The notes under the pieces are model-generated. The model did not search any database, had not been told where the DNA came from, and saw only the letters and a program-made list of their open reading frames with translations. From NCBI RefSeq assembly GCF_002954265.1, contig NZ_PPSL01000007.1, positions 124,001 to 188,000 of the forward strand: 64,000 nt of DNA, in the 5' to 3' direction. This DNA comes from Flavipsychrobacter stenotrophus. Its GTDB lineage: Bacteria; Bacteroidota; Bacteroidia; Chitinophagales; Chitinophagaceae. Made by a program: the position numbers and the translations under genes. Below are positions 43,913-53,144 of the stretch, in pieces (within the stretch, counting starts at the first letter, position 1; every line of letters starts with the position of its first letter).

Positions 43913-45230
43913 ATTCTCCGCTAAGTGCTTCGTCGCATTTCTGTTTGTAGTACTGAGTAATGCGTCATTTGCTCAAACAAGCACTTACAGCAATCCAAAT
44001 TCGCAAAGAGAGAATAACCCTTATTCCAAATACGGCATTGGTGAGTTGTGGAATGGTAACCCGGACGTACTTAAGGGTATGGGTAACATTACATCGTCTT
44101 ACCAGGATGCATATGTTGTTAACCCGGATAATCCGGCATCATATTCATGCCTTGCACTAACTACTTTTCAAGGTGGTGGACTTGCCAGCATACGCACTAT
44201 TACCAATGCAGCAGGAGCATCTTATACTACAGGTACAGCTTCATTAGGCTATCTTAATCTGGGTATCCCTATAAATCAGCGCGGAGGTTTTTCTTTAGGC
44301 TTGCGCCCATTCTCCCGCACTTACTACGCTTTGCTTGACACCTCAAAAACTGCAATGGGTACTTCTATCCGTTCTTATGCAGGTGATGGTGGATTGTCTT
44401 ATGCATATCTTGGCGGATCTTACAGGATCAAAGGGTTGAGCGTTGGTTTCAACCTGGGCTACCTGTTTGGCAACTACCGCAATTTCACTTCTGTATCGTC
44501 TGACTCACCTAGTGTAAGCCATGCATACGAAGCGCAGTTTGCGAGATACACACGCCTTGGCGGCCTGTATTGGAAAGGTGGTTTTATCTACGAACACATG
44601 GTAGGTCATGACACTGACCTACATTTCAGGATAGGTGGTACATTATCATTGGGACAAAACCTTAATGAACGCGTAAGCAACTACCAGGTGAGCATCTACA
44701 ACTTCGGCGATACACTGGTGAATGACACATCTAAATCGGTGGTAGAACAAAAAGGCAAATTGAAATTACCGGTGTCTTACAGCATAGGTGTTACTTTAGC
44801 ACGCTTTGAAAAGTGGAGTGTAGGTGTCGACTACTCTATGAGCGACTGGAGCAAATACAGCAGTTCACCTGATAGCACCTTTAATCTGGGTGTTGGCAAG
44901 TCGGCATACAAATTATCTGTAGGTGGAGAATACACTCCTAATATGAATGACATGCGTAACTACTTTTCAAGAGTTACTTATCGCGCAGGTTTTTATTACG
45001 GACAGGATTACATCAACCTGAGCAACACAGCATTACCGGTATACGGCTTCACCCTTGGTGGTAGCTTCCCTTATAAAAGGAATACCCGCAGCCATTCAAG
45101 GTTGCATACTTCTATAGATGTTGGTCGCATAGGTACACATACCAACAACCTGCTGCAACAGACCTATGTAAGATTCGGACTCGGACTGACATTTAATGAA
45201 AAGTGGTTCATTCCAAGAAGATATGATTAA
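43905..45230 (+). CDS. Outer membrane beta-barrel protein, function unknown
   Basis: 441 aa with a signal peptide ending SFAQ (about 24). NPYSKYGIGELWNGNPDVLKGMGN and VNPDNPASYSCL are followed by many short amphipathic strands with Gly-aromatic ends up to the C-terminus, typical of a barrel of the FadL/OmpP1 or PorV/PorP type. I cannot assign a substrate. It overlaps coaX by eight bases (ATGTATAA) and lptC by eight bases, so the three genes are translationally coupled. The pairing with lptC suggests a part in envelope biogenesis; this is inference from context. Confidence 0.8.
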   Translation: MYKFSAKCFVAFLFVVLSNASFAQTSTYSNPNSQRENNPYSKYGIGELWNGNPDVLKGMGNITSSYQDAYVVNPDNPASYSCLALTTFQGGGLASIRTITNAAGASYTTGTASLGYLNLGIPINQRGGFSLGLRPFSRTYYALLDTSKTAMGTSIRSYAGDGGLSYAYLGGSYRIKGLSVGFNLGYLFGNYRNFTSVSSDSPSVSHAYEAQFARYTRLGGLYWKGGFIYEHMVGHDTDLHFRIGGTLSLGQNLNERVSNYQVSIYNFGDTLVNDTSKSVVEQKGKLKLPVSYSIGVTLARFEKWSVGVDYSMSDWSKYSSSPDSTFNLGVGKSAYKLSVGGEYTPNMNDMRNYFSRVTYRAGFYYGQDYINLSNTALPVYGFTLGGSFPYKRNTRSHSRLHTSIDVGRIGTHTNNLLQQTYVRFGLGLTFNEKWFIPRRYD

Positions 45231-45813
45231 TCCATTTTACAGATCGATATTTACAACAATTACCCGGATCATTATTCCGGGTGTTTTGTTTTGTAGCGTT
45301 GCCGCCTGTAAGAATGACCCCAAAGAGATACAATCACTGACAGGCAAAAGGAATAATCATGAGGACAGGGCCGAAGATATAACCGGTATCTACAGTAAGA
45401 ACAGCAAGGTGAAAGCCCGCCTGTTTGCCCATGAATACATAAAAAACGATGCTGCACGCCCGGCGTATACCGACCTGAACACCAAAATAAAAGTAGAGTT
45501 TTATAGCGATAGCGGTGTGCTGAACAATACCATTACTGCAGATTCTTGCCGTGGGTATGACCAAACCGGAAACATACTGATGTGGGGCCATGTGCAGATA
45601 GTAACTTCTAAGGGTGAGCAGTTGAATACCGAAGAGTTGGTATGGAGCAACGAAACAGCTAAAATATTTACCGAGAAACCAGTGACGATAATGACCGGTG
45701 GCGATGTACTGCATGGCAATGGCCTTGAAGCCAACCAGGACTTTACCTGGTATCAGATCACCAATCCAAAGGGATCGGTGTCTGTGAAGAAGGGGGAAAT
45801 GCCAACGGACTAG
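45223..45813 (+). CDS. lptC: LPS export ABC transporter periplasmic protein LptC
   Basis: The ATG at 45223 overlaps the previous stop by eight bases; an in-frame ATG nine codons earlier would overlap it further. The 196 aa have an N-terminal hydrophobic anchor ending SVAAC, a possible lipobox, then the OstA/LptC-like jellyroll with SKNSKVKARLFAHEY, IKVEFYSDSGVLNNTITADS and the repeats MWGHVQIVTSKGEQLNTEELVW, typical of Bacteroidota LptC. It should pass LPS from LptB2FG to the LptA bridge. LptD is encoded 16 kb away. Confidence 0.88.
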   Translation: MINPFYRSIFTTITRIIIPGVLFCSVAACKNDPKEIQSLTGKRNNHEDRAEDITGIYSKNSKVKARLFAHEYIKNDAARPAYTDLNTKIKVEFYSDSGVLNNTITADSCRGYDQTGNILMWGHVQIVTSKGEQLNTEELVWSNETAKIFTEKPVTIMTGGDVLHGNGLEANQDFTWYQITNPKGSVSVKKGEMPTD

Positions 45814-45860
45814 TTGGAGAGCGGTGAGTTGGAGGTACATCAAAACGAATACGTCCCGAT

Positions 45861-45890
45861 ACTAGATTGCTTCGTTCCTCGCAATGACCC
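45861..45890. repeat. Dispersed-repeat fragment (ATTGCTTCGTTCCTCGCAAT)
   Basis: ATTGC and GCAAT (45866-45870 and 45881-45885) flank TTCGTTCCTC, followed by GACC. I recognise this as an intergenic repeat motif seen in many unrelated bacterial genomes. It sits between lptC and ribH. Confidence 0.5.
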
Positions 45891-45942
45891 GTTTGTTCTA
45901 ACCTCAAATAGAACACTTCTCAGAACGAACCCTTTATTTTTT

Positions 45943-45950
45943 TACTTTTG
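45943..45950 (+). promoter_or_regulatory. -7 box before ribH
   Basis: TACTTTTG, an exact TAnnTTTG match, 20 bases before the ribH ATG, within a T-rich tract that could also match by chance. Confidence 0.45.
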
Positions 45951-45969
45951 ATTTTTAATTTTAGATACA

Positions 45970-46464
45970 ATGTCTCAACATAATAGCGGATTACTGGATA
46001 CACACCACCTGGAGAATATGGCTGGCCCAAGGGCAGCAGTAGTCTACACAGAATGGAATGATAAGATAATCCGTGAATTGCTCAATGGCTTTGAAGGCGA
46101 GTTCCACAAGTACGATGGTGATATCATAGAGAAGGTGGCAGTACCGGGTTGCTTTGAACTGCCATTTGCTATAAAGCAGCTGTGGGAGCATTACCTGAAA
46201 CAAGAACACAAACCTGAAGTAATTGTGGCCTTTGGCGCAGTTATACGAGGCGGTACACCGCACTTTGAATATGTAAGCCAGGCCGTAACAGATGGTATAC
46301 TTCAACTAAACCTAATGCTACCTGTTCCTGTAATATTCGGTGTACTGACGCTCGATAATGAAGATCAGGCCTGGGAACGCCTTGGCGGCACTCATGGCCA
46401 TAAAGGTGAAGAAGCGGCAATAACGGCTTTGAAGATGATACGGATAGGGAGGTCAAGAATTTGA
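45970..46464 (+). CDS. ribH: 6,7-dimethyl-8-ribityllumazine synthase
   Basis: Condenses 5-amino-6-ribitylaminouracil with 3,4-dihydroxybutanone phosphate to give lumazine, the substrate of RibE encoded at 20807. The 164 aa match the family: AVVYTEWNDKIIREL, VPGCFELPFAIKQL, VIVAFGAVIRGGTPHFEYV (catalytic His), PVIFGVLTLDNEDQAWERLGG and a C-terminal helix. It usually assembles as pentamers or 60-mers. It has its own promoter box and stands alone. Confidence 0.95.
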   Translation: MSQHNSGLLDTHHLENMAGPRAAVVYTEWNDKIIRELLNGFEGEFHKYDGDIIEKVAVPGCFELPFAIKQLWEHYLKQEHKPEVIVAFGAVIRGGTPHFEYVSQAVTDGILQLNLMLPVPVIFGVLTLDNEDQAWERLGGTHGHKGEEAAITALKMIRIGRSRI

Positions 46465-46544
46465 CAATGAGACAATTCGGCAATTTGACAATGTAGAAAT
46501 GCAAGATTTAGTTTCCAAAGATGTGAGAATTTTTAAAAAGTTAC
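46460..46544. repeat. Degenerate AATTTGACAATG repeats and decayed palindrome
   Basis: AATTTGACAATG occurs twice (46468-46495) in the ribH 3' flank. An imperfect inverted repeat, AGATGTGAGAATTTTT with AAAGTTACCAAATCT (about 46512-46544), resembles the perfect palindrome at 43023-43056. Confidence 0.5.
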
Positions 46545-46570
46545 CAAATCTGATCAGTACATTTTGCTTC

Positions 46571-47185
46571 TTATTTTTTTAGCATCATATCCGCCTGTTT
46601 TATGGCTTCATTCTGCTGCTGAAGATAGTGCTCGATAGGCATTATTGAGGGCAGGTCTTCTGTTTGATATTTATGGATAACGGCGAGGGTCTTTACAATT
46701 TTCAATGCAACATGGAGGTCTTTCAGGCTTGTCGATTTGGCATCAATAATGTTAAGTAATGCGTCGTGTTTTGCCGTGATAGCATTATAATCTGACACGC
46801 TCGACACGATCATATCTTTTACTTTCTTCCGAAGTACGGAATCGATGATCTGACCTGCATGTGAATTGGCAGCCGCGTAGTAGGTAGAATTCTTCTCCGC
46901 ATAATTATTAAAAGCCGCGGCAGAATCTGTTCTCCCTTCATTCAACATCTGAATGTTTCCTTCAAGCTTTTTTAGCTGTGGGTTTTTCTCTACCATTTCG
47001 CTATAAAGCTCATCTACTAAATCAGAAGAACTACGTTTGGAAAATCGGGTATAAGACGGCTCATCGTTCTTTAGTACCTTGGGCGTGTGGGTTGGCGTCT
47101 CTGCTTTTGGTTTTGGTAATCGGTCACCACAAGACGATGCAGAAAGCAATAAAACAACTGCGCAGACACTAAGCAATTTATTCAT
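46571..47185 (-). CDS. Uncharacterised helical lipoprotein
   Basis: 204 aa with a lipoprotein signal (MNKLLSVCAVVLLLSASSC). A Pro/Lys/Thr-rich linker (GDRLPKPKAETPTHTPKV) is followed by about 150 aa of predicted helix with no known domain (SSSDLVDELYSEMVEKNPQLKKLEGNIQML, then a C-terminal LQQQNEAIKQADMMLKK). Helical lipoproteins of this size often bind partner proteins in the periplasm. I recognise no family. It is convergent with ribH and divergent from aspS. Confidence 0.7.
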   Translation of the reverse strand: MNKLLSVCAVVLLLSASSCGDRLPKPKAETPTHTPKVLKNDEPSYTRFSKRSSSDLVDELYSEMVEKNPQLKKLEGNIQMLNEGRTDSAAAFNNYAEKNSTYYAAANSHAGQIIDSVLRKKVKDMIVSSVSDYNAITAKHDALLNIIDAKSTSLKDLHVALKIVKTLAVIHKYQTEDLPSIMPIEHYLQQQNEAIKQADMMLKK

Positions 47186-47372
47186 GATGATATGTGTTTT
47201 ATGTTTGAAAATAAATCTACATATCTACCTACTAATTATCAGTTGCGGTGAAGCAAACATTTGTTAAATCGCTAATCAGGGGTAACCCAATACATTAAAC
47301 AGCTTTATTTCCCACCATCCCTCCTCCCCTCATTTAATTATTTTATCTTGCAGTGTTTTTCAAACCAATAAT

Positions 47373-49142
47373 ATGTATCGTACCAAAAACTGCGGAGAAC
47401 TGCGCATGCAGCACGCAGGTGAACAAGTAACCCTGGCCGGCTGGGTGCAGACCGTTCGTAAATTCGGAAGTATCACCTTTACCGACCTCAGAGACCGTTA
47501 TGGAATTACCCAGCTCTTATTTAACGAAGCTCTGAATGCAGAGCTGGACAAAACTCCTCTGGGCCGTGAATTTGTGCTGCAGGTAACCGGCAAGGTCATA
47601 GAACGCAGTAGCAAGAATAGCAAGATACCAACAGGTGATATAGAAGTAGAAGTTACGCAATTCACCATACTGAATGCCAGTGATGTACCGCCATTTACAA
47701 TTGAAGAAAATACAGACGGTGGAGATGAACTACGCATGAAATATCGCTACCTCGATCTGCGCCGCCCTACTCTGCGCCGTAATCTGGAACTGAGATACAA
47801 GGTAAACCGCAGTGTGCGCAACTACCTCGATACACTTGGTTTCTGGGATATAGAAACACCTTTCCTTATTAAGTCTACCCCCGAGGGTGCGCGCGATTTC
47901 GTAGTGCCATCGAGAATGAACCAGGGTGAGTTTTATGCACTGCCACAGAGTCCGCAGACCTTTAAGCAATTGCTGATGGTGAGCGGCTATGACAGGTATT
48001 ACCAGATAGTAAAATGTTTCCGCGATGAGGATCTGCGTGCAGACCGCCAGCCGGAGTTCACACAGGTAGACTGCGAAATGAGTTTTGTAGAGCAGGAAGA
48101 TATCCTAAACACTTTTGAAGGCTTGTTCAAGCATGTATTCAAAGATGTAAAGGGTGTGGAGATCACTGAAGCATTCCCAAGAATGACCTTTGATGATGCT
48201 ATGTGGCACTATGGTAATGACAAGCCCGACATAAGGTTTGAAATGAAGATTCAGAACCTGAAGGCAACCGGCAATGTACATTGTGCCACGCTGAATGGCG
48301 TTGACTTCAAGGTGTTCAATGAAGCAGAAACAATACTGGCCATAGCAGTACCGGGCACAAGCGATTATACACGCAAGCAGATAGATGAGCTTACGGAGTG
48401 GGTAAAGCGCCCGCAGATAGGCATGACCGGCGTGATCAACATCAAGTGCAATGCTGATGGTACACTCAAGAGCAGCGTTGACAAGTTCTTTAACGAAGCG
48501 CAACTGAAAGAAGTAGCTACCTTCTGCGGTGCTAATGCAGGCGATATGATACTGGTATTAGCAGGTGCTGAAACCCGTACCCGTAAGGCTATGAGCGAGC
48601 TGCGTCTGGAAATGGGTAACCGCCTGGGCCTTCGCGATCATGACGTTTACAAGCCACTGTGGGTTATAGACTTCCCGCTGTTTGAGCTAGACGAAGAGAA
48701 CAACCGCTGGGTAGCAAGACATCATCCGTTCACCTCTCCTAAGCCGGAGCATATTGAATTGATGAAAGATCTGAGCCGTTATGCAGAGATCAAAGCAAAC
48801 GCTTATGATATAGTATTGAACGGCACCGAAATAGGTGGTGGTTCTATCCGTATCCATCAGCGCGACCTGCAGGAAAAAATGTTTGCTGCATTGGGTATGA
48901 GCAAAGAAGAAGCACAGGAGAAATTCGGCTTCTTGCTGGGCGCTTTCGAATACGGCGCACCTCCACATGGCGGTATCGCATTTGGATTCGACAGACTATG
49001 CGCATTGCTTGGTGGACAGGAAACCATCCGCGACTTTATCGCCTTCCCTAAGAATAATTCTGGCCGCGATGTGATGCTGGATGCACCATCGGCTATTGAT
49101 GATAGCCAATTGAAAGAGTTGGGATTGGAAGTGAAGGCGTAG
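47373..49142 (+). CDS. aspS: Aspartyl-tRNA synthetase
   Basis: Charges tRNA-Asp; a class II synthetase. The 589 aa have the bacterial layout: N-terminal OB-fold anticodon-binding domain (about 1-110, [20 protein letters not shown]), class II core with motif 2 ([20 protein letters not shown]) and motif 3 ([15 protein letters not shown]), and a bacterial GAD insertion (about 280-420). The catalytic core is of the discriminating or non-discriminating type; the sequence alone does not decide. It is monocistronic, followed by a terminator. Confidence 0.95.
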   Translation: MYRTKNCGELRMQHAGEQVTLAGWVQTVRKFGSITFTDLRDRYGITQLLFNEALNAELDKTPLGREFVLQVTGKVIERSSKNSKIPTGDIEVEVTQFTILNASDVPPFTIEENTDGGDELRMKYRYLDLRRPTLRRNLELRYKVNRSVRNYLDTLGFWDIETPFLIKSTPEGARDFVVPSRMNQGEFYALPQSPQTFKQLLMVSGYDRYYQIVKCFRDEDLRADRQPEFTQVDCEMSFVEQEDILNTFEGLFKHVFKDVKGVEITEAFPRMTFDDAMWHYGNDKPDIRFEMKIQNLKATGNVHCATLNGVDFKVFNEAETILAIAVPGTSDYTRKQIDELTEWVKRPQIGMTGVINIKCNADGTLKSSVDKFFNEAQLKEVATFCGANAGDMILVLAGAETRTRKAMSELRLEMGNRLGLRDHDVYKPLWVIDFPLFELDEENNRWVARHHPFTSPKPEHIELMKDLSRYAEIKANAYDIVLNGTEIGGGSIRIHQRDLQEKMFAALGMSKEEAQEKFGFLLGAFEYGAPPHGGIAFGFDRLCALLGGQETIRDFIAFPKNNSGRDVMLDAPSAIDDSQLKELGLEVKA

Positions 49143-49171
49143 ATAGTACATAGTACAGAATAACATTTCTT

Positions 49172-49212
49172 AAGCCTGCCGAGATTCTTTGAAATTTCAG
49201 CAGGCTTTTGAT
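49172..49212 (+). terminator. aspS terminator
   Basis: Stem AAGCCTGC / GCAGGCTT (49172-49179 with 49200-49207) followed by TTGATTTT, 30 bases past the stop. Confidence 0.7.
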
Positions 49213-49253
49213 TTTCGTTCATCTTATTTTACATTTATAAGAAAAACACAACT

Positions 49254-49691
49254 ATGGAAATAATTGAAGAATCTATTTTCCCCGAATACGAGGTGGTATA
49301 TGCGGGATTTTGGAGACGTTTTGGCGGTGCATTTATAGATGGATTGGTATTGATTATACCTAACATGGTGATCTCTTTTAGCATTGGAGCAATAACCACA
49401 GGGTGGATGGCGAAGATACTTGCCCTGATAGTGCAATGTATTGTAGGTTGGTTATATAGTGCATATATGGAATCAGGCCAGAATCAGGCAACAATAGGCA
49501 AACAGGCTGTAGGTTTAATTGTAACCGATCTCCGCGGCGACAGGCTTACTTTCTCCGCAGCATCTATCCGTTATTGGGCTAAGCTTATATCCGGCCTGAT
49601 AATATTTATTGGCTACTTTATGATGCTTTGGGACGATAAAAAACAAACCTTCCACGATAAAATGGCCGATGCACTAGTTGTAAAGAAATAG
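49254..49691 (+). CDS. RDD family membrane protein
   Basis: 145 aa with the RDD signature: YAGFWRRFGGAFIDGLVLIIP, with the Arg and Asp that name the family, then three or four hydrophobic segments, and TIGKQAVGLIVTDLRGDRLTF and a C-terminal DDKKQTFHDKMADALVVKK, as in typical RDD proteins. Some RDD proteins act as Na+/H+ or Na+(K+)/H+ exchangers; others are of unknown role. It lies 111 bases after aspS and a terminator, so it is likely transcribed on its own, and is followed by its own hairpin. Confidence 0.88.
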   Translation: MEIIEESIFPEYEVVYAGFWRRFGGAFIDGLVLIIPNMVISFSIGAITTGWMAKILALIVQCIVGWLYSAYMESGQNQATIGKQAVGLIVTDLRGDRLTFSAASIRYWAKLISGLIIFIGYFMMLWDDKKQTFHDKMADALVVKK

Positions 49692-49705
49692 ACAGGTTAA
49701 AAAAC

Positions 49706-49748
49706 ATAAAACGACAACGGCACCATGTGGGTGCCGTTGTCGTTTTAT
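49706..49748. terminator. 19-bp-stem terminator after RDD gene
   Basis: ATAAAACGACAACGGCACC and its reverse complement flank the 5-base loop ATGTG. It starts 15 bases past the RDD stop. The A/T-rich outer stem gives a T-run on both strands, so it may serve either direction. Confidence 0.85.
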
Positions 49749-49886
49749 AAGCCCAGATATCAAAATATTTGGGGCTCTATTGTCATTACGCAGTGACCGA
49801 CTTTGCGTTCTTTTACCAAAATAGCCTTTGTGGCATTTCTTTGACCCGGAGTTTATCCCGCAAAATTGCGGACGTGAACCTCTTTG

Positions 49887-52319
49887 TCAGAACTGCACAT
49901 CAAATCCCAACACAATCTTTCCATTTTTATTCAAATCCGTTACTGGTGTAAAGTGATAGAAGTAGCCTGCGTTAAAAGAGAAATAGTATAGATTCAGGTA
50001 CTTTAGTTTTACCAGGTTGTTCAACAATATTCCGGCTTCATGGTAGGCATTATCCGGCACGCCAAATGCTACGAATTTTTGTGTCTCTCGGTGTTGTAGT
50101 GTACCGTATAGCATGTTGTATTGCAACGCTATGTATGGTGCCGAACTAAACGATGAACCCGGTACAGTAAACTTATACAGTTTACTATCAAAGTCATGTC
50201 GCCAGATCACATTTACAAACTGGTCGGTATAGTAGTCATAAGGATACATGGTGAGCATCCCGCCAAAAGAGTAAACCGACAATCCTCCATTTTGGTCATA
50301 CCGATAGCCATTGCCTGCAAACAGTTTTCCGAGTGGCAATTGATCATTACTAAACAACTTACCGGCGCTCACCAGGAAGCGTTCATTGCCTATTCTGTTT
50401 AAGTGCTTCTGCCAGCTTATGGCAGCCGCTATTTGGGTATACGGTATATCCGTGCCCACCCCTTGCAAATTACCTGCAGTGATCTTTCCATACACTATCG
50501 GGTACTTGCTACCCAGTGTGTAATATCTGCCAAAGAACGGAGCTGTACGTTCGGCAAATGCATACCTGAAACTAAGGGACAGTTCATTGGCTTTAAAGGC
50601 TGTATAGTCTACCCCATTGTGCTCGAATGCGTAGGCATATTTGGGCACAATATCCTGCTGCCTGCCGGTAAGCTCCAGGCTCCAGTAGCCCAGCTTTTTC
50701 TTTATACCAAGGCTATATGTTTTTATCTGGTCTACCCTGTTCAGCAGATAGGCGTTTAGGTAATTCTGGTCCAGGTCGGGGTGAATATGTACCCTACCCG
50801 GATCATTGATCTCATCGGTATAAGATGCCTTGAAAACAAATTCCTGCGCTTTGTCGGCATATAGTTCTGTAAACACTCCGTACTTCCAGTGTGCATCGCG
50901 TGTTCCATATCCTGCCCATCCACCAACCGATAACCACTTTATTACTTTTTCATTGGTCTGCAGTCCGAGTCCCAATCTGTAATCCTCGTAATAATTCGAC
51001 TGGAAGATACGCAACAGGTTCACATCAAATTTCCCTATGCTCACCTTACCCTCCGGTAACCGAGATAAGTAGCTCATAAATCTGTCGAAATGTTTGGCGT
51101 CGCCGAAACTATCTACCATCTGGTACGTGCGGGCTTCTTTGCTATCCAATACCTCCGGCCGCATAGCTTTCCACACAGTGTCTTGCAGTTGGTCCGCATC
51201 ATCCATCATCTTGACCGTGTGGCGCTTATCGAAGCGGAAATTATCATCCTCTTTAAAACGCACAGAATCTATACGTGAATTACCCTTCAGGTGGTAGGTC
51301 ATAGACGACTTCTTCGTCTTCTGTGTCCACTCAATAATATAGTTCAATCGGGATGGGAACCAATGTTTCGCTCCATCGGCCATAACCTGCTCGTACTGCT
51401 GCTCTATACGTACTACCCTTTTAAGGATGGTATCGGCTGCACTGCCTATAAAATGCGATATAGCATAGCCATCAGAGTTGATATACAGCGTACCCTTAAG
51501 TTCATTCAGTACTTTAGCTCTAGGCTTGAAACTAAGCACCCACGTGGTGTCATTCCCCTGACTGATCTCATCCACGATGTCAAACTTATAATATTGGTCA
51601 TACCCCTTGCTTAGCGGATTATGATAATCCTTTCCGTTCAGTTGAATATAATCGCTATAGGCGTGAAATGGCAAAACATCAGTTATAAGACCCGTAAACA
51701 GAGATTTCTTCAGCCCCGAAAATCTGGATCCAATTACTTCCTCTTGCAGCTGCTGCGGCTGTTTCCAGGTGCGGATACTGTAGGTCTCAGACATCAGCAG
51801 ATGCTGTGTGGCCAGTATATCCCGCATTTCTTTGGCATCCTTTCCTGTGTCGTTCAATACAGAATCGGGCAGCGAAATATCTGCGAGCATTTTATAGTAG
51901 ACCTTACAGCGGTACCAGTCGTATTTGTCAGGATTATTGCTGCTTTTATTGGCTATGGCTGCGTTGAGTATTCGCCTTATCTTATCAAATGGTGGTTTGA
52001 TCACCACTTCCGTTAGCCCGTTGGCGGTTCTTTGCAAGTAAACCTTATTGCTTGTAAAAGGGATAGTAACCTTTAATGGTTGATAACCAAGGCATGAGAT
52101 CTCTACCCATTTAATACCTGCATCCGGCTCATTTACAACAAACACGCCATCAAGATCGGCAATAGTTCCACGGTCGGCTATGCTGAACCTTACAGTGGCA
52201 AAAGGCACGGGCTGCTTGCTCTCGGCATCATATACTTTTGCAGACATGACCTGCTGTCCGTATGTGAATGGGAAAGAAAATGTAAACACTAAGAATAACA
52301 AAGAAAAAATCCTGAACAT
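49887..52319 (-). CDS. DUF5686 outer membrane protein with carboxypeptidase-like regulatory domain
   Basis: 810 aa. Signal peptide ends TYGQ (about 22). An N-terminal CarboxypepD_reg-like beta-sandwich follows (about 24-105: AKVYDAESKQPVPFATVRFS, GTIADLDGVFVV), then the DUF5686 region, with IRRILNAAIANKSSNNPDKYDWYRCKVYYK and a long beta-strand-rich C-terminus consistent with a barrel (ending VLGFDVQF). The layout resembles TonB-linked outer-membrane proteins, but no TonB box or plug is seen. The function of DUF5686 is unknown. It is monocistronic. Confidence 0.85.
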   Translation of the reverse strand: MFRIFSLLFLVFTFSFPFTYGQQVMSAKVYDAESKQPVPFATVRFSIADRGTIADLDGVFVVNEPDAGIKWVEISCLGYQPLKVTIPFTSNKVYLQRTANGLTEVVIKPPFDKIRRILNAAIANKSSNNPDKYDWYRCKVYYKMLADISLPDSVLNDTGKDAKEMRDILATQHLLMSETYSIRTWKQPQQLQEEVIGSRFSGLKKSLFTGLITDVLPFHAYSDYIQLNGKDYHNPLSKGYDQYYKFDIVDEISQGNDTTWVLSFKPRAKVLNELKGTLYINSDGYAISHFIGSAADTILKRVVRIEQQYEQVMADGAKHWFPSRLNYIIEWTQKTKKSSMTYHLKGNSRIDSVRFKEDDNFRFDKRHTVKMMDDADQLQDTVWKAMRPEVLDSKEARTYQMVDSFGDAKHFDRFMSYLSRLPEGKVSIGKFDVNLLRIFQSNYYEDYRLGLGLQTNEKVIKWLSVGGWAGYGTRDAHWKYGVFTELYADKAQEFVFKASYTDEINDPGRVHIHPDLDQNYLNAYLLNRVDQIKTYSLGIKKKLGYWSLELTGRQQDIVPKYAYAFEHNGVDYTAFKANELSLSFRYAFAERTAPFFGRYYTLGSKYPIVYGKITAGNLQGVGTDIPYTQIAAAISWQKHLNRIGNERFLVSAGKLFSNDQLPLGKLFAGNGYRYDQNGGLSVYSFGGMLTMYPYDYYTDQFVNVIWRHDFDSKLYKFTVPGSSFSSAPYIALQYNMLYGTLQHRETQKFVAFGVPDNAYHEAGILLNNLVKLKYLNLYYFSFNAGYFYHFTPVTDLNKNGKIVLGFDVQF

Positions 52320-52467
52320 GACGTATTTCTGATCAAAAAGCGTTCCGTAATTTAATATTTTGTTTTATCATTGTGTATAAAAAAGCGATTAGATGCTCAA
52401 TCTCTTATATTGCAGTATTTAACTTATCAATTTATTGAGTATCTTTAGCGGGCTAAAATAAAAAAGT

Positions 52468-53010
52468 ATGAAAAAGGTTCTATTCTCTATCATCGCTGTA
52501 TTGGCTGCATGCACATTTTTTGCATGTAGTAATGGCGACTATAATGCCAATCCTCTGTCGGCAGCAAATGGAAGTGTGAATCCATTTGATCAACTGGATT
52601 CCGCAGGCTTTAACTGGTCGGGTACAGATGCCATAAGCGCTAATGTAAATGGCAATTACTTTAATGTAGACTCAACAAAGACAGGCTTCTTTTTGGGTAG
52701 TGGTGGCACCAATATCATTACAGGATACATCAGCCCGGGTCGTGGCTTTCGTTTTGAGCTCAACGACGTTTACGCAACTAATATTTATCCACTTGGGCTG
52801 AACAACGTTTATAGGTATATGATGTACAGTGATAGTATTGGTAGCAGCGCAATCACTTATTATAGCAACCTGGGCAACGTAGGCCAGGTACAGATATTAA
52901 GGAACGATCCGCTTAGGATCATTGGCAAGTTCCATTTCCAGGCGTTGAATATGGCAAATGGCACTGTTATAAATGTATCTAATGGCTGGTTCAATATAAA
53001 AAAGCCATAG
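52468..53010 (+). CDS. Uncharacterised lipoprotein
   Basis: 180 aa with a lipoprotein signal ending TFFAC. The mature part is beta-rich and Asn/Gly-rich (DAISANVNGNYFNVDSTKTGFFLG, TNIITGYISPGRGFRFELN, IIGKFHFQALN, TVINVSNGWFNI). The pattern fits small outer-membrane lipoproteins with a DUF6252-like fold, but I cannot be sure. It starts after a near-consensus -7 box (TATCTTTA at about 52440) and is followed by a terminator. Confidence 0.75.
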   Translation: MKKVLFSIIAVLAACTFFACSNGDYNANPLSAANGSVNPFDQLDSAGFNWSGTDAISANVNGNYFNVDSTKTGFFLGSGGTNIITGYISPGRGFRFELNDVYATNIYPLGLNNVYRYMMYSDSIGSSAITYYSNLGNVGQVQILRNDPLRIIGKFHFQALNMANGTVINVSNGWFNIKKP

Positions 53011-53029
53011 TCATCCACATATTATTTAG

Positions 53030-53056
53030 AAAAGCCCTGCCTACAGCAGGGCTTTT
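53030..53056 (+). terminator. Terminator after lipoprotein gene
   Basis: Stem AAAAGCCCTGC / GCAGGGCTTTT with the loop CTACA and a run of T on the plus strand; 19 bases past the lipoprotein stop. Confidence 0.85.
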
Positions 53057-53129
53057 TAGATTATAAAAGGGTCTTCATGTTGAAATTGTTATCACATGAA
53101 CTACCATCAAAACCCATAGAATTAATCAT

Positions 53130-53137
53130 TACTTTTG
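53130..53137 (+). promoter_or_regulatory. -7 box abutting the permease gene
   Basis: TACTTTTG, an exact TAnnTTTG match, whose G lies seven bases before the ATG at 53145; the mRNA leader would be a few bases at most. Confidence 0.45.
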
Positions 53138-53144
53138 AAAATCA

